From Corynebacterium oculi (lineage in GTDB: Bacteria > Actinomycetota > Actinomycetes > Mycobacteriales > Mycobacteriaceae), in NCBI RefSeq assembly GCF_001412105.1, contig NZ_LKST01000001.1, positions 496,001-560,000 on the forward strand: a stretch of 64,000 bases of DNA. Direction: 5' to 3'. The notes beneath the pieces were generated by a model. It was not told the DNA's origin. It did no database searches and worked only from the letters and a program-made list of their open reading frames with translations. How positions within the stretch are numbered: position 1 is the first letter of the stretch; each line of letters begins with the position of its first letter. Below, one piece after another: positions 36,512 through 45,356 of this stretch. The position numbers and the translations under genes were made by a program.

Positions 36512-39499
36512 ATGTCTGCCACGAGTTCGTCCACCCGGAAACCGCGCCGCTCCGGTACCCGCCCGGGTGAAACCCGCCGCCTAGAGGAGCGCACCGCGGT
36601 CATCTCGCGTGATCGTGGTGTCCCCGCCACGGCGGCCTTCCGCGCCGCCGAAACCTCGCAAGAGCGCACCGGGAGCGCGGTGGGAGCCGTGAGCAGCGGA
36701 GTGAAGTCCCTCTTTGGCGCGGCCGCCGGCGGGGTGGGAAGGCTCACCCGCCGCCTCGGTGGCGCGCACACACCAGAAGAAAAATCGGAGGATATGAGCA
36801 GGAAACCCGCAAAGCCCAAGAAGAAGGCCGCTGCCAAGGAAAACTATGAGGAGGAGCCGGAGAAGGAGAACGCCGCTCCCTCCGTAGGCTTGGCCGAGAG
36901 CGTGCGCGAGCACTCCGACGGCATCGGCCTGAGCCTCATCGGGGTGGCCGTGGTGCTGGGAGCCTCGGTGTGGTTCGACGTGGCCGGCCCCATCGGGGAG
37001 TTCATCGCCAGGGGAGTGCACGCCGTGATCGGGGCCGGGGCCTTTGTGCTTCCCATCGCCCTGGTGGCGGTGGCCGTGGCGCTGATGATGGGAATACGCC
37101 AGCCCAAGGAGGTGATGGTGCGCGTGACCGGCGGCACCGCGCTCATCGCGGTGGCGATGCTGGGGCTGATTCACCTGCTCGCCGGCGATCCGGCCGAGGC
37201 GACCGGGAGGGACGCCGCCGGGGGGTTGGTGGGAGCCTATACCGGCGGCGTCTTGGCCGTGGGATTTAGCCGTTACCTGGCCATTCCCATCCTGGCGCTG
37301 GTGATTTTCTATGGCGCGCTCAAGGTCACGGGTATTACCGTGAGGGAGGGCTATGACTACGTGGTGGAGCTGATCCGCAGCTCCGCTAACGCGGATAGGG
37401 AGGAGGAACCCGAGGACGCCTACTCCCACGTGGACGAGGAATTGGAGCGTCGCGTGCGCCCGGAGGCTCAACCGGCCACCCCGAACCCCCGAGAGCCTCG
37501 CGCGCCGCGCGCCCCCAAGCGCCCCGCCCCGCGCGGTTATGACCTTCCCCCCGAGGACGTTGAGGAGCGGGAACCTGATCCCGAGGGGCTCTTTGGCCGG
37601 AAGAGGCGCGCGCAGGCCTCCCCCTCGGTGGCCGATACCGACGAGTTCCCGGCCCTGGACTTTGAGGAGACCGAGCCGCCGGAAGAAACCCCTGAGGTCC
37701 CCCGCGATGCGGTCACCACCAGCCGAGAGTCCATCCGCCAGGCCATCATCGCGCGCTCTGGGGGAGCCGCGCCGCGCCGCGCCGCCGAGCCGACGCCGCC
37801 CCCCGCGCCCGCGCCCGTGGTGACGGAACCGGAGGAGGACGGGGAGGACGAGGAGTTCCTGCCCCCCGCGGCGGCCACGGGGGCGTCGGAAAGCGACTAT
37901 GCCCTGCCCTCCACGGAGCTGCTGATCGTCGGGGAACCGCCCCGCGAGCGCTCCGAGGCCAACGATCGCATGATCGAGGCGATCACGGCGGTGTTTGAGG
38001 AATTCAAGGTGAATGCGGCGGTGACCGGCTTCTCGCGCGGGCCCACGGTGACGCGCTACGAGGTGGAACTGGGGCCGGGCGTGAAGGTCTCCAAGATCAC
38101 TAACCTGCAATCGAACCTGGCCTACGCGGTGGCCACGGATAACGTGCGGCTGCTCACGCCGATTCCGGGCAAGTCCGCCGTGGGCATCGAGGTGCCCAAT
38201 ACGGATCGGGAGATGGTGCGCCTGGCCGATGTGCTCAACGCCCCGGCCACGGTGGACAACAAGGATCCGATGCTCATTGGCCTGGGCAAGGACATCGAGG
38301 GTGATTTCATCTCCGCCTCCGTGCAGAAGATGCCGCACCTCTTGGTGGCCGGCTCCACCGGCTCGGGCAAGTCCGCCTTTGTGAACTCGATGCTGGTTTC
38401 CCTTCTCACCCGCGCCACCCCGGAGGAGGTGCGTCTGATCCTGGTGGATCCCAAGATGGTGGAATTGACCCCCTACGAGGGGATTCCCCACCTGATTACG
38501 CCGATCATCACGCAGCCGAAGAAGGCCTCCGCCGCCCTGCAATGGCTGGTGGAGGAGATGGAACAGCGCTACATGGACATGAAGGCCGCCCGCGTGCGGC
38601 ACATCAAGGACTTCAACCGCAAGGTGCGCTCCGGGGAGATCCAGGCCCCGGCGGGCTCCCAGCGCGAGTACCGGCCCTATCCCTTCATCGTGTGCGTGGT
38701 GGACGAGCTGGCCGACCTCATGATGACGGCCCCGAAGGAGATCGAGGAATCCATCGTGCGGATCACCCAGAAGGCGCGCGCGGCGGGTATCCACCTGGTG
38801 CTGGCCACCCAGCGCCCCTCGGTGGACGTGGTGACCGGCCTGATTAAGACCAACGTGCCCTCCCGGTTGGCCTTCGCCACCTCCTCTCTCACGGATTCCC
38901 GCGTGATCCTGGATCAGGGCGGGGCGGAAAAACTCATCGGCATGGGCGACGCCCTCTTTATCCCTCAGGGCGCGGGGAAGCCGCAGCGCTTGCAGGGCTC
39001 CTTTGTTACCGACGAGGAGATTCAGCGGGTGGTGGAGGCCGCCAAGGAGCAGGCCGAGCCGGATTACACCGAGGGCGTGACCGAGGAGAAAGCCGCGGAG
39101 AAAAAGGAGATTGACGAGGACATCGGAAAGGACATGGATGACCTCCTGGAGGCCGTGGAACTGGTGGTGACCTCCCAGCTGGGTTCCACCTCCATGTTGC
39201 AGCGCAAGCTGCGCATCGGCTTTGCCAAGGCCGGGCGCCTCATGGATCTCATGGAATCGCGCGGCGTGGTGGGCCCCTCCGAGGGCTCCAAGGCCCGCGA
39301 GGTGCTGGTCAAGCCCGAGGAATTGGACACTATCGTGTGGATGATTAAGGGGGCCGATCCCGCCGAGGCGCCCAAGGAGGAGACTTTCGACGCCCCCGCG
39401 GCGCAGGGACATGGAGGGGGCGCTGAGGGGGCCGATGGTTCCGGGAGCGAGGCGCGCAGCGTGAGCGCCACCTATAATCCCACCGGCGGAGCCTTCTAG
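36512..39499 (+). CDS. ftsK: DNA translocase FtsK/SpoIIIE
   Basis: A 995-residue septal DNA pump. An N-terminal cytoplasmic region rich in Arg/Ser/Lys is followed by about four membrane segments (for example [20 protein letters not shown]), a Pro/Glu-rich acidic linker of about 170 residues, and the motor domain with Walker [14 protein letters not shown] and Walker [15 protein letters not shown]. The C-terminal gamma winged-helix domain ([20 protein letters not shown]) should read polar guide sequences on the chromosome. A GTG at 36506 with a ribosome binding site (AGAGGAA) is the competing start. Confidence 0.95.
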   Translation: MSATSSSTRKPRRSGTRPGETRRLEERTAVISRDRGVPATAAFRAAETSQERTGSAVGAVSSGVKSLFGAAAGGVGRLTRRLGGAHTPEEKSEDMSRKPAKPKKKAAAKENYEEEPEKENAAPSVGLAESVREHSDGIGLSLIGVAVVLGASVWFDVAGPIGEFIARGVHAVIGAGAFVLPIALVAVAVALMMGIRQPKEVMVRVTGGTALIAVAMLGLIHLLAGDPAEATGRDAAGGLVGAYTGGVLAVGFSRYLAIPILALVIFYGALKVTGITVREGYDYVVELIRSSANADREEEPEDAYSHVDEELERRVRPEAQPATPNPREPRAPRAPKRPAPRGYDLPPEDVEEREPDPEGLFGRKRRAQASPSVADTDEFPALDFEETEPPEETPEVPRDAVTTSRESIRQAIIARSGGAAPRRAAEPTPPPAPAPVVTEPEEDGEDEEFLPPAAATGASESDYALPSTELLIVGEPPRERSEANDRMIEAITAVFEEFKVNAAVTGFSRGPTVTRYEVELGPGVKVSKITNLQSNLAYAVATDNVRLLTPIPGKSAVGIEVPNTDREMVRLADVLNAPATVDNKDPMLIGLGKDIEGDFISASVQKMPHLLVAGSTGSGKSAFVNSMLVSLLTRATPEEVRLILVDPKMVELTPYEGIPHLITPIITQPKKASAALQWLVEEMEQRYMDMKAARVRHIKDFNRKVRSGEIQAPAGSQREYRPYPFIVCVVDELADLMMTAPKEIEESIVRITQKARAAGIHLVLATQRPSVDVVTGLIKTNVPSRLAFATSSLTDSRVILDQGGAEKLIGMGDALFIPQGAGKPQRLQGSFVTDEEIQRVVEAAKEQAEPDYTEGVTEEKAAEKKEIDEDIGKDMDDLLEAVELVVTSQLGSTSMLQRKLRIGFAKAGRLMDLMESRGVVGPSEGSKAREVLVKPEELDTIVWMIKGADPAEAPKEETFDAPAAQGHGGGAEGADGSGSEARSVSATYNPTGGAF

Positions 39500-39514
39500 T
39501 GCTAAACTAATCCG

Positions 39515-39655
39515 CCATAGGAGGGGAGTACCCCGCCCACAGCATTGATCGTCAACACGGATGGCTTTGCGGCTGCCGGGTGAAGGCGCGGCGAAGTCCC
39601 CGGTCATGCTGGCTCGGCTTCGTGGCGAGTGGGGGAGACCTCCGGTTATCTTTCC
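39515..39655 (+). promoter_or_regulatory. yybP-ykoY (Mn2+) riboswitch upstream of terC
   Basis: The 182-bp gap between ftsK and terC contains the conserved elements of the yybP-ykoY class in order: GGGGAGTA (39524-39531), CGTCAACACGG (39550-39560), CCCCGGTCAT (39598-39607) and GGGGGAGACCTCC (39631-39643), where L1 and L3 would join to bind Mn2+. AGGAGG near 39520 can pair with CCTCC near 39641 as helix P1. Position upstream of a TerC-family gene is the most common context of this class. Exact ends are approximate. Confidence 0.75.
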
Positions 39656-39680
39656 ACCGAACCAGAGGCTGCGTGTCAGC

Positions 39681-40694
39681 ATGACTGTTCCGCTATGGAT
39701 CTGGGGAGCCACCTGTTTGGTGATCCTCGGTCTTTTTATTTTCGATTTTTACTCCCACGTGCGTACCCCCCACGAGCCCACGATCAAGGAATCCGCCTGG
39801 TGGTCGGTAGTCTACGTGCTGCTGGCCCTGGCCTTTGGCGGCTTCGTGTACGCGGTGTGGGACCACCAGCACGGCATAGAGTATCTCACCGGCTATGTCA
39901 CGGAAAAAGCGCTTTCCGTGGATAACCTTTTTGTCTTTGCCCTCATCATGGGTGCCTTCCAGATTCCCCGGAAATACCAGCAAAAGGTGCTGCTGATCGG
40001 CATCGCCTTGGCCCTGGTGTTCCGGCTGGTCTTTATCTTGCTGGGCGCCTCCATCATCAATGCGTGGTCGGACGTGTTCTACCTCTTCGGCATCTTCCTG
40101 CTGTTTACCGCGGCAAAGATGATCCTGGACGAGGTGCGCGATGCCCCGCCCACGGACCCGCAGGATATGTGGGTCATCAAGCTGGTGCGCAAGGTGGTGC
40201 CGGTGACGGAAACGTACGAGTCCGATCACCTCACCCTGAAGAAGAACGGCAAGCGCTACTTCACCCCGCTCATGGTGGCGCTGGTGGCCATTGGCATGGT
40301 GGACGTGATGTTCGCCCTGGATTCCATTCCGGCTATCTACGGGGTCACCCAGGAGGCCTACCTGGTGTTCACCACCAACGCCTTCTCCCTGCTGGGTCTG
40401 CGCCAGCTCTACTTCCTGCTCGACGGCCTGCTCGATCGCCTGGGCTATCTTTCCTACGGGCTTTCGATCATCCTGGGATTCATCGGCATCAAGCTGATCT
40501 TCCACGCCCTGCACGAGAACAACCTGCCCTTCATCAATGGCGGAGAGTCCGTCCACGGCGTGCCGGAGATCAGCACGGAGGCCTCCCTGCTGGTGATCGT
40601 GGGTGTGCTGGTGGTCACGGTGGTGGCCTCGCTATGGAAGAACAAGCGGGATAGGCGCAACGAGCAGACCACGGGGGCACCCGCGCACCCCTAA
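39681..40694 (+). CDS. TerC-family membrane protein, probable manganese exporter
   Basis: A 337-residue integral membrane protein of the TerC/Alx family, with about nine membrane segments. Family signatures are EKALSVDNLFVFALIM and VDVMFALDSIPAIYGVTQE, whose acidic residues are proposed metal ligands, and the FTTNAFSLLGLRQLYFLL stretch. The ATG at 39681 gives MTVPLWIWGATCLVIL; a longer in-frame reading would use the riboswitch as coding sequence. TerC proteins export Mn2+ or load it onto secreted enzymes; riboswitch control supports manganese efflux. Confidence 0.9.
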   Translation: MTVPLWIWGATCLVILGLFIFDFYSHVRTPHEPTIKESAWWSVVYVLLALAFGGFVYAVWDHQHGIEYLTGYVTEKALSVDNLFVFALIMGAFQIPRKYQQKVLLIGIALALVFRLVFILLGASIINAWSDVFYLFGIFLLFTAAKMILDEVRDAPPTDPQDMWVIKLVRKVVPVTETYESDHLTLKKNGKRYFTPLMVALVAIGMVDVMFALDSIPAIYGVTQEAYLVFTTNAFSLLGLRQLYFLLDGLLDRLGYLSYGLSIILGFIGIKLIFHALHENNLPFINGGESVHGVPEISTEASLLVIVGVLVVTVVASLWKNKRDRRNEQTTGAPAHP

Positions 40695-40698
40695 GGGG

Positions 40699-40704
40699 TA
40701 CAGT
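40699..40704 (+). promoter_or_regulatory. -10 box of leaderless pgsA promoter
   Basis: TACAGT, 7 nt before the in-frame GTG at 40712; an ATG at 40706 would be too close to be leaderless. Confidence 0.4.
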
Positions 40705-40711
40705 GATGGGC

Positions 40712-41305
40712 GTGAATGCCTCAACGACGAGCGGCGGGTCCCCCGTGCAGGCTCCATCGAACTGGAACCTGCCCAACGTGCTGACGTGCCTGCGCATCGT
40801 TTTTGTTCCCGTGTTTGCGTGGCTCACGCTGCGCGGGGATAACACCCACACCGGGTGGATGTGGGCGGCCTTTGGCACCTTCGCGGCGCTGATGATGACC
40901 GACAAGCTCGACGGCGATATTGCCAGGTCGCGGGGGTTGGTCACGGACTTTGGCAAGATTGCCGATCCCATCGCGGATAAGGCTCTGATGATTACCGCGC
41001 TGGTGTGCCTCAACCTCACCGGGGCCATGCCGGTGTGGATCACCGTGGTGATCGTGGTGCGGGAGCTTGGCATCACCCTGTGGCGCATGGTGTTGTTGCG
41101 CCGGGGCAAGGTGGTTCCGGCGAGTAGGGGCGGCAAGCTGAAAACCGTGCTGCAATCCCTGGGCGTGGCCCTGTATCTGTGCCCGCTGCCGGGGTGGATG
41201 GATTGGCCCACCTACGGCGTGATGCTGGTGGCCGTGTCCGTTACCGTGGTCACCGGGGTGCAGTACGTGGTGGACGCGCAGCGGCAAAAACCAGCCGAGG
41301 GGTAG
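40712..41305 (+). CDS. pgsA: CDP-diacylglycerol-glycerol-3-phosphate 3-phosphatidyltransferase
   Basis: A CDP-alcohol phosphatidyltransferase of about 197 residues, making phosphatidylglycerol phosphate in the membrane. The diagnostic motif D-x2-DG-x2-AR-x8-G-x3-D-x3-D is complete (DKLDGDIARSRG ... FGKIADPIAD), and several membrane segments follow. It starts NASTTSGGSPVQAPS...LPNVLTCLRIV; alternative starts lie at 40703 and 40706. The pgsA-cinA spacing is 4 bp, so they are probably co-transcribed. Confidence 0.92.
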   Translation: MNASTTSGGSPVQAPSNWNLPNVLTCLRIVFVPVFAWLTLRGDNTHTGWMWAAFGTFAALMMTDKLDGDIARSRGLVTDFGKIADPIADKALMITALVCLNLTGAMPVWITVVIVVRELGITLWRMVLLRRGKVVPASRGGKLKTVLQSLGVALYLCPLPGWMDWPTYGVMLVAVSVTVVTGVQYVVDAQRQKPAEG

Positions 41306-41309
41306 CGGC

Positions 41310-41852
41310 GTGGTCGGTGAGACCGCGCTCGGGGGTCATGGAGGCCGGCGCGGGGAGCAGGCTACCGCGCGCGACATCGCCGGAGACGTGGTGGCTGCGC
41401 TGCGTGGTCGTAGGGAAACCCTCGGCTGGTGTGAATCCCTCACCGCCGGGTTGGCCGCCGCCACCGTCGCGGAGATCCCTGGGGCCTCCGCCGTGTTGCG
41501 CGGCGGCCTGGTGGTGTACGCCACGGATCTGAAGGAATCCCTGGCCGGGGTTCCCGCCGGGGTACTGGCCGATCATGGCCCGGTGGCTAAGGAGACGGCC
41601 CTGCACATGGCCCGCGGCTGCGCGGAAAAACTGGGGGTGACCTGGGCCGTGGCGCTCACCGGGGTGGCCGGGCCGCAACCCCAGGATGGGCATCCGGTGG
41701 GCGAGGTATGGCTGGGGTATTACGGCCCGGGCCTATGGACGGCGCGGCGTCATGACCTGGCGAGGGATCGCGCCGCGATCCGGGAGGAATCCGTGCGCCT
41801 TGCCCTGGATGGCCTGCTGCGCTTGGTTCACTCGGCCGCGAAGAGCACCTAG
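41310..41852 (+). CDS. cinA: CinA-family nicotinamide-nucleotide amidohydrolase
   Basis: A 180-residue protein equal to the C-terminal (PncC) domain of CinA, which deamidates nicotinamide mononucleotide in pyridine nucleotide recycling. The core motif CESLTAGLAAATVAEIPGAS is followed by GGLVVYATDLKESLAGV and VALTGVAGPQPQDGHPVG. It lacks the N-terminal molybdopterin-binding-like domain of long CinA, as usual in actinobacteria. Start GTG at 41310. It lies between pgsA and the convergent clgR. Confidence 0.88.
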   Translation: MVGETALGGHGGRRGEQATARDIAGDVVAALRGRRETLGWCESLTAGLAAATVAEIPGASAVLRGGLVVYATDLKESLAGVPAGVLADHGPVAKETALHMARGCAEKLGVTWAVALTGVAGPQPQDGHPVGEVWLGYYGPGLWTARRHDLARDRAAIREESVRLALDGLLRLVHSAAKST

Positions 41853-41894
41853 CGCCTCCACGCGGGGAGGGCGCGGCGTGGGGCGGTAGCCCGG

Positions 41895-42263
41895 TTAGGG
41901 CGTTTCCCTGGGGGCGGCCCCGCTGAGATCGCCCGTGGCCAGTTCCTCCGCCACATCGCCCAGAGCCATGGAGCCTGCGGCCTCGATGAGCACGTCCGCC
42001 ACGGTTACTCCCAGGGCGTGACACACGGAGGCAAGAAGCTCGGAGGAGACCTCCTTGCGGCCGCGCTCCAGCTCGGAGATGTATCCGGGGGAGACGCGCG
42101 CGGATTCCGCCAACTCGCGCAGCGTGATGCGCCGTTCGGCGCGGAAGGCGCGTAGGGCGTCCCCAAGGGCCTCGCGCAGCAGGGGCTCCGGGCGGGGCCG
42201 CCTGCGCTGGGGTGTCCGTGGGGCCGCGGGGCGGGTGGTCAAAGTAGCGGTTTGTGTACCCAT
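41895..42263 (-). CDS. clgR: XRE-family transcriptional activator ClgR
   Basis: A 122-residue regulator with a helix-turn-helix domain: FRAERRITLRELAESARVSPGYISELERGRKEVS, then LASVCHALGVTVADVL. In corynebacteria and mycobacteria ClgR activates clp protease genes and, in M. tuberculosis, the psp operon. The C-terminus ends LSGAAPRETP, and the Ala-Pro-type tail could be a Clp degradation signal; that part is inference. Tandem ATGs at 42266 and 42263 are possible; TTACAT (minus strand) 6 nt before 42263 fits a leaderless start. It diverges from pspA. Confidence 0.9.
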   Translation of the reverse strand: MGTQTATLTTRPAAPRTPQRRRPRPEPLLREALGDALRAFRAERRITLRELAESARVSPGYISELERGRKEVSSELLASVCHALGVTVADVLIEAAGSMALGDVAEELATGDLSGAAPRETP

Positions 42264-42300
42264 CATGTTATGTAACTCGCCGCACCGGGTTTTTGTTCCC

Positions 42301-42323
42301 ACCGGGGGTTCTGCTCCCCCGGT
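42301..42323. repeat. hairpin in the clgR-pspA intergenic region
   Basis: ACCGGGGG (42301-42308) and CCCCCGGT (42316-42323) form a perfect 8-bp stem with a 7-nt loop; a separate palindrome, CCGCT-G-AGCGG, lies at 42332-42342. Either may be an operator. Confidence 0.4.
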
Positions 42324-42443
42324 TCCCGGTGCCGCTGAGCGGGGAACGTGGGTTCCATGGGTGCGCGGTTGGCCCGCTGGGAGGCGCGGAAATAAACGCG
42401 GTACTATTCACACTGGATACGCACAATAGGAGGAACACGGACG

Positions 42444-43268
42444 ATGGCAAACCCGTTCAGCAAGGCGTGGAAGTACCTGATGGCGCTCTTTGACAGCAAG
42501 ATCGAGGAGAACGCCGATCCCAAGGTGCAGATCGAGCAAGCCATGGCGGAGGCCCAAAAGCAGCATCAGGAACTCTCCAAGCAGGCCGCGGCGGTGATTG
42601 GTAATCAGCGTCAATTAGAAATGCAGCTTAATCGCCGTCTGGAGGAGATTGAGAAGCTCCAGGCCAATACCAAGCAGGCGCTGCAACTGGCCGATCAGGC
42701 CCGCGCCCAGGGCGATGAGAAGAAGGCCGTGGAGTATGAAAACGCCGCCGAGGCCTTTGCCGCGCAGTTGGTCACGGCCGAGCAGTCCGTGGAGGACACT
42801 AAGCAGCTCCACGATCAGGCCATTCAGCAGGCGCAGCAGGCCAAGCAGGCGGTGGAGCGCAACTCTGCGAAGTTACAGCAGCAGGTGGCCGAGCGCTCCA
42901 AGCTGCTCAGCCAGCTGGAGCAGGCGAAGATGCAGGAGAAGGTGGCGGAGTCGGTCAAGTCGATGAACGCCTTGACCTCCGGTGCTACGCCGAATCTGGA
43001 TCAGGTGCGCGATAAGATCGAGCGCCGTTACTCGCATGCCCTGGGCCAGGCGGAACTTGCGGAGAACTCCGTGGAGGCGCGCATGGCAGAGGTGCAGCAG
43101 GCCGGGATTCAGATGGCCGGGCATTCCCGGTTGGAGCAGATCCGCCGCGAAATGAACGCGGGTACCCAGGAGCAGGCCAAGCAGATCGAGTCCGGCGGCG
43201 CGCAGGCCCCCTCGGCGGCGGACGACGCCGTGGCTCGCCGCATGAAGGAACTGCGTGGCGAGATTTAA
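42444..43268 (+). CDS. pspA: PspA/IM30-family membrane-stress protein
   Basis: A 274-residue PspA protein, almost entirely coiled-coil (from residue 20 to about 230: long runs of Gln, Glu, Lys and Ala). It begins [27 protein letters not shown], the amphipathic helix that binds membranes. The C-terminal 40 residues are Gly/Ser-poor and variable ([20 protein letters not shown]). A strong ribosome binding site (AGGAGG) lies 9 nt upstream and TACTAT (42400-42405) is a likely -10. Probably activated by the divergent clgR. Confidence 0.92.
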   Translation: MANPFSKAWKYLMALFDSKIEENADPKVQIEQAMAEAQKQHQELSKQAAAVIGNQRQLEMQLNRRLEEIEKLQANTKQALQLADQARAQGDEKKAVEYENAAEAFAAQLVTAEQSVEDTKQLHDQAIQQAQQAKQAVERNSAKLQQQVAERSKLLSQLEQAKMQEKVAESVKSMNALTSGATPNLDQVRDKIERRYSHALGQAELAENSVEARMAEVQQAGIQMAGHSRLEQIRREMNAGTQEQAKQIESGGAQAPSAADDAVARRMKELRGEI

Positions 43269-43279
43269 ATAGGCGAGAT

Positions 43280-43915
43280 TTAAATATCAGGGCGGCGAGG
43301 TGAGTGCTCCTCGTCGCCCGCGCCGCGGGCCCACAGGGCCTCCGCGATGGCCTGGGCGCGGTTGAGGGATCGAATGAGCACGGGGGTAATGAAGGCGCGG
43401 GCGCTCCACGCGGCTCCTCGCGCCCTGCGGGCCTCTAGCACCTCCCGCACGGTGCCCACCTGCACCGGGATCATACGCAGGGTGAGCGAGAGCGCGAGGG
43501 AGAATCGCTCGGCGGGAAACCCCCAGCGCGCCAGTGGGGAGAGTCCCTTTTCTAGCCCCTCCATGAGGTCAGCGATGGTGGTGGTCAGGGTGAGCAGGGC
43601 GGCCGCCATGAGCGAGGAACCCAGGGTTATCACGAGCACGGCGGCGTGTTCCGCGCCGCGCTGCCACCACTGGAACGCCCCGAGAAAGAGCAGCACGGGC
43701 AGGGGTGGCCACAGTTGTGACCACGCCACGGGGAGGGGGATGCGCGCCAGTGCGTAGCCCAGCGCGCAGGGCAGAACGTAGAGCGCGGCGGCAGGGAGGG
43801 AATGGACGGCCAGGACGCCCACGAGCACGTATCCCAGCACGGCGAGGAGCTTGGCGTCCACGCCCGCTCGGTGCACCGGGGAATGGCCGGGAACGTACAC
43901 GCCCAGGGGGGTCAT
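43280..43915 (-). CDS. bioN: ECF transporter T component (BioN)
   Basis: A 211-residue transmembrane coupling subunit of an energy-coupling-factor transporter, last gene of bioYMN. It has about four to five membrane segments, and the C-terminal coupling helices carry the two Ala-Arg-Gly-type motifs (LEARRARGAAW and ALWARGAGDE) that contact the ATPase. It overlaps bioM by 4 bp. Substrate specificity for biotin comes from BioY. Confidence 0.9.
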   Translation of the reverse strand: MTPLGVYVPGHSPVHRAGVDAKLLAVLGYVLVGVLAVHSLPAAALYVLPCALGYALARIPLPVAWSQLWPPLPVLLFLGAFQWWQRGAEHAAVLVITLGSSLMAAALLTLTTTIADLMEGLEKGLSPLARWGFPAERFSLALSLTLRMIPVQVGTVREVLEARRARGAAWSARAFITPVLIRSLNRAQAIAEALWARGAGDEEHSPRRPDI

Positions 43916-44604
43916 TGCTCGGCCTCGATGCGGGTTTTATATGCCTCAATGACCTCGTGGGGGGTACCGTCGTCAACGATGCCGCCCTGGTCGATGCAGA
44001 GCACGCGATCGAAGTCCGCGAGAAGGTCGAGGTCGTGAGTGACCACGATGAGTTGCTGGCGCAGCGCGGCGAAGCGGCTTTGAATAAGGCGACGATTGCG
44101 CAGGTCGAGCAGGGTGGTGGGCTCATCGGCCACGATGAGGCTGGGCCGGGAGATGAGCACGGAGGTCAGGGCGAGGAGTTGCTTTTGTCCACCGGAGAGC
44201 ACGTGCGGGGAGGAGTCCGCGTGCGCGGTAAGCCCCATCTCCGCCAGGGCAGCCTCGGCGCGCTCCTGGCGCTGGGCCTTGCTGAGGGTTTTGTTGGTGC
44301 GCAGGGAAAAGGCGACGTCATCGCGCACATTGGGCATGATGATCTGGTTATCGGCATCGGAAAAGATGAAGCCCACCAGTTGACGCACCTGCTTACCCTG
44401 TTTGCGCACGTTCAGGCCGTCAACAAGCACCTCGCCGCTGGTGGGGGTGGCTAGGCTGTTGATCATGCGGGCGAAGGTGGACTTTCCGGAGCCGTTGGCC
44501 CCGATGATGCCGATGCGGTGCTCGCGCAGCGTGGTGGTGACGTGGTGGAGGATCGGGCCGGTGCCGTAGTCCAGGGTGACGTCGCGGAACTGAATCTCAG
44601 GCAT
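43912..44604 (-). CDS. bioM: ECF transporter ATPase (BioM)
   Basis: A 230-residue ABC ATPase with Walker A GANGSGKSTFAR, the Q-loop GFIFSDADNQ, signature LSGGQKQLLAL and Walker B LIVADEPTTLLD. It powers biotin uptake with BioN and BioY. The start at 44604 (MPEIQFRDVTLDYG) overlaps the end of bioY by 8 bp; a longer in-frame reading has no family similarity. Confidence 0.92.
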   Translation of the reverse strand: MPEIQFRDVTLDYGTGPILHHVTTTLREHRIGIIGANGSGKSTFARMINSLATPTSGEVLVDGLNVRKQGKQVRQLVGFIFSDADNQIIMPNVRDDVAFSLRTNKTLSKAQRQERAEAALAEMGLTAHADSSPHVLSGGQKQLLALTSVLISRPSLIVADEPTTLLDLRNRRLIQSRFAALRQQLIVVTHDLDLLADFDRVLCIDQGGIVDDGTPHEVIEAYKTRIEAEQ

Positions 44605-45157
44605 GGGCGGCGGGGCGCAGCAGGTGCGGCAGGGCGGCGTGGATCGTCGCCGCGACGGCGATGACCACGAGGAGCTTGAGGGCGTCGATAAGCACGAAGG
44701 AACCCTGCGAGAGGGTAGCCGCACCCACGGACATGTCCGCGCGTAGGACGAGGCCGATGGCCCCGCAGAGGTATTGCGAGAACAGCGCGACGATGGCGGC
44801 GATGCTCAGCGCGAGGTAGCGGTTGCCGCGCAGGTGGTAGGCGAGAAACCCGGCGAGGGCGGTGGAGACGATATAGCCGATGATGTAGCCCGCCGTGGGG
44901 CCGGCGAGGGCGGCGGTGATGCTGCGGCCCCCGGCGAGGACGGGGAGAACGAGGCCGAGGGCGAAGAAGATGGCCACGGTGATGAGGCCGCGGCGCGCCC
45001 CGAGGACGAGTCCGGTGAGGATGAACGCGGCGTTTTGGAGCACGATGGGCACGCCCGCGCTGCCCACGGGGATGGAGACGAAGGCCAGCACGATGATGAG
45101 CGCGGCAAACACGGCGGCCAGAGCGAGGTCGGTGAGGGAACGAAGCGAGGGATTCAT
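44597..45157 (-). CDS. bioY: biotin-specific ECF S component (BioY)
   Basis: A 186-residue membrane protein with about six segments, the BioY substrate-binding component for biotin. The LAAVFAALIIVLAFV start, GVPIVLQNAAFILTGLVLGARRG and GPTAGYIIGYI motifs are typical. Corynebacteria generally need biotin uptake, so this system is important. A BioQ-like operator lies 18-30 bp upstream of the start at 45157. A copy of the 13-mer lies near the 3' end. Confidence 0.93.
   Translation of the reverse strand: MNPSLRSLTDLALAAVFAALIIVLAFVSIPVGSAGVPIVLQNAAFILTGLVLGARRGLITVAIFFALGLVLPVLAGGRSITAALAGPTAGYIIGYIVSTALAGFLAYHLRGNRYLALSIAAIVALFSQYLCGAIGLVLRADMSVGAATLSQGSFVLIDALKLLVVIAVAATIHAALPHLLRPAAHA
44691..44703 (+). 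repeat. dispersed 13-mer, copy 6 (exact)
   Basis: GGCGTCGATAAGC on the plus strand within bioY, read on the gene strand as Leu-Ile-Asp-Ala. Confidence 0.75.
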
Positions 45158-45174
45158 GCTAGAGAACTTACCTT

Positions 45175-45187
45175 GAACACCGTTTAA
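45175..45187. promoter_or_regulatory. BioQ-like operator upstream of bioY
   Basis: TGAAC-ACC-GTTTA is a near-palindrome close to the TGAAC-N3-GTTAC/GTTCA sites I recall for the biotin repressor BioQ of corynebacteria and mycobacteria. It lies just upstream of the bioY start, where a repressor would act. Confidence 0.5.
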
Positions 45188-45217
45188 TGTGGAGCGCGGG
45201 GTTCGCGGGTTTGCCAT

Positions 45218-45245
45218 TCGAACATGCGTGCGTGTATGTTCGGGA
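45218..45245. promoter_or_regulatory. LexA-like inverted repeat upstream of recA
   Basis: TTCGAACAT (45218-45226) and ATGTTCGGG (45237-45245) are inverse copies (7 of 9) with a 10-bp spacer. Each arm resembles half of an SOS box (CGAAC...GTTCG), but spacing is longer than the usual single box. recA starts 112 bp downstream. Confidence 0.45.
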
Positions 45246-45356
45246 ATTGTCGCGCCCACCGTCTAGGGTGAGGGCCAGGCTAGCGGGGGAACCACGATGG
45301 TTCCGCGGCGGTCTAAACTGTGAGGGCTTCCAGCGATCACCGAAGGGTTAAAGATA

